Shown here: piece after piece, positions 31,471-32,464 of the stretch
How positions within the stretch are numbered: the first letter of the stretch is position 1
Layout of the letters: every line of letters begins with the position of its first letter
DNA from: an uncultured Bacilli bacterium
Lineage (GTDB): Bacteria; Bacillota_I; Bacilli_A; RF39; UBA660
Direction: 5' to 3'
DNA: 32,464 bases
Assembly: GCA_944358805.1 (NCBI GenBank)
Contig: CALVSD010000004.1
Coordinates: forward strand, 1-32,464
The notes under the pieces: generated by a model
Database searches by the model: none
What the model was told of the DNA's origin: nothing
The model's input: the letters and a program-made list of their open reading frames with translations, nothing else
Program-made: the position numbers and the translations under genes

Positions 31471-32343
31471 ATGATTAGTGCAAGTATGGTTAAAGACTTG
31501 AGAGAAGCAACTGGAGCAGGAATGCTAGATTGCAAAAAAGCATTAGAAGCTACTAATGGAAATATCGATGAAGCAATTAATTGGCTTAGAGAACAAGGTA
31601 TTTCTAAAGCCGCAAAAAAACAAACTAGAATTGCTGCAGAAGGATTAGCAGTTGCAAAAACTAAAGGTAATAAAGCCGTTGTTGTAGAAGTTAATTCTGA
31701 AACAGACTTTGTTGCAAGTAATGAAGAATTTAAAGAACTTGTTAATACAATTGCTGATGCTGTATTAAATAGTGACGTTACTAATATGGAAGAAGCAATG
31801 AAATTAGAAATTAACGGAACTACTATTGAAAACTTAATAGTAGAAAAAGTAAGTAAAATTGGTGAAAAATTATCATTTAGAAGATTTGAAGTAATCACTA
31901 AAAATGATGACCAAGTATTTGGACCATATTCTCATATGGGAGGTAAAATAGTTTCTCTTGTATTACTTGAGGGAAATGATGAAGAACTTGCTAAGGATAT
32001 TTCGATGCAAGTTGCTGCGATGAATCCAACATATTTAAATAAAGAAGAAGTACCTTCTGATATAGTAGAAAAGGAAAGAGCTATCTTAACTGAAGCTGCT
32101 GAAAAAGAAGGGTTAGATTCTAATAAACTTCCGATGATTGTTAATGGAAGATTAAACAAATTCTATGAAGAAGTATGTTTATTAGATCAAAATTTTATTA
32201 AAGAAAATAAAATGAAAGTAAGTAAATATGTTGAAAGTAAAAATAGTAAAATTATTAGTTTTGTAAGATATGAAGTTGGTGAAGGAATGGAAAAAAAAGA
32301 AGAAAACTTTGCTGACGAAGTTGCAAAACAAATGGGTGCATAA
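31471..32343 (+). CDS. tsf: Elongation factor Ts
   Basis: EF-Ts is the guanine nucleotide exchange factor for EF-Tu. I start at ATG 31471, about 9 bases after GTGAGAGG (31454-31461); an ATG at 31462 lies directly against that site and has no spacing. The N-terminal UBA-like domain has SASMVKDLREATGAGMLDCKKAL, in part, with the conserved TGAG and DCKKAL. The NSETDFVASNEEF segment that contacts EF-Tu, and the VAAMNP block, are in place. At 290 aa it is the normal full-length form. It is the second gene of the rpsB operon and is followed by a strong terminator, so the usual pyrH-frr genes do not follow in the same transcript. Confidence 0.97.
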   Translation: MISASMVKDLREATGAGMLDCKKALEATNGNIDEAINWLREQGISKAAKKQTRIAAEGLAVAKTKGNKAVVVEVNSETDFVASNEEFKELVNTIADAVLNSDVTNMEEAMKLEINGTTIENLIVEKVSKIGEKLSFRRFEVITKNDDQVFGPYSHMGGKIVSLVLLEGNDEELAKDISMQVAAMNPTYLNKEEVPSDIVEKERAILTEAAEKEGLDSNKLPMIVNGRLNKFYEEVCLLDQNFIKENKMKVSKYVESKNSKIISFVRYEVGEGMEKKEENFADEVAKQMGA

Positions 32344-32373
32344 GTAGGAAGTGAAAAGTTCCTACTTTTTTTT
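32342..32373 (+). terminator. Terminator of rpsB-tsf
   Basis: AAGTAGGAA (32342-32350) pairs perfectly with TTCCTACTT (32359-32367) around an 8-base loop, with Ts to 32373. Confidence 0.93.
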
Positions 32374-32435
32374 GTAAAATCCTAACATTGTGTAGTTGTC
32401 AATGATGTGAGACCAATAAGTCGTAAAAAATATTA

Positions 32436-32464
32436 ATTCGGAAGCTGTGCGTTAGCACAAGCTT
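32436..32464 (+). other. Partial stem-loop at the window edge
   Basis: AAGCTGTGC (32442-32450) and GCACAAGCTT (32455-32464) can pair with one bulge around GTTA. The sequence from 32374 on has no open frame of note and is richer in G and C than the other gaps. It may be the start of a structured RNA or leader cut by the window end. Confidence 0.35.

Overview
The window is about 32.5 kb of very AT-rich DNA, dense with genes and almost entirely on the + strand. It suggests an uncultured member of the Bacilli side of the Bacillota, possibly a gut lineage near Erysipelotrichales or RF39. The grounds are ezrA, ftsA-ftsZ, rpsB-tsf, rnhB, a YtxG/YtxH-like pair, strong Shine-Dalgarno sites, SigA-type promoters (many with an extended -10 TGn) and a gerE close to gerM, as in Bacillus subtilis. 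TGA is a true stop (for example at 14827-14829 and 16893-16895) and Trp is TGG, so the Mycoplasma code does not apply. The taxon is an inference from gene content.

Layout. 78-4037: an LRR-like protein and a large unrecognised protein. 4131-5533: a COG1313-type radical SAM protein and a convergent small unknown. 5677-8534: two tandem paralogous surface proteins with a locally diverged C-terminal block. 8619-9866: rluB and a nitroreductase. 9942-11174: a wall-anchored thioester/SpaA-type surface protein. 11232-13079: three sporulation genes (spoIIIAH-like, gerE, gerM), with a good SigK-type promoter before gerE. 13123-13199: tRNA-Arg(UCU). 13275-15131: three overlapping envelope genes including a C39-like peptidase. 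15195-18673: ezrA, a membrane protein with eight 96-nt repeats and a tail-anchored Asn-rich protein. 18660-20879: RNHCP zinc protein, orphan pseudopilin, a Gly/Pro/Tyr-rich miniprotein and an M29 aminopeptidase. 20969-23253: lipoprotein, acidic protein, YtxG-like and YtxH genes. 23301-24117: a small basic protein coupled to rnhB. 24226-27862: a secreted glucosaminidase ending in a dockerin, plus a membrane-anchored beta-sandwich protein. 28027-30356: ftsA-ftsZ. 30541-32343: rpsB (with an unusual Rho-N-like tail) and tsf.

The themes are division and envelope (ezrA, ftsA, ftsZ, glucosaminidase, YtxGH, anchored proteins), sporulation (SpoIIIAH, GerE, GerM, perhaps the Tyr/Pro miniprotein) and translation (S2, EF-Ts, RluB, tRNA-Arg). 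No mobile element, CRISPR array, phage gene or restriction system was seen. No gene-free stretch exceeds 300 bases. The longest (7192-7394, 30357-30540, 27863-28026, 5534-5676) hold the promoters, terminators and hairpins listed.

The best candidates for new biology are the dockerin autolysin with its membrane partner just upstream of ftsAZ, the repeat protein beside ezrA with a palindrome on its promoter, the S2-RhoN fusion, and the compact gerE/gerM/spoIIIAH cluster in so AT-rich a genome.
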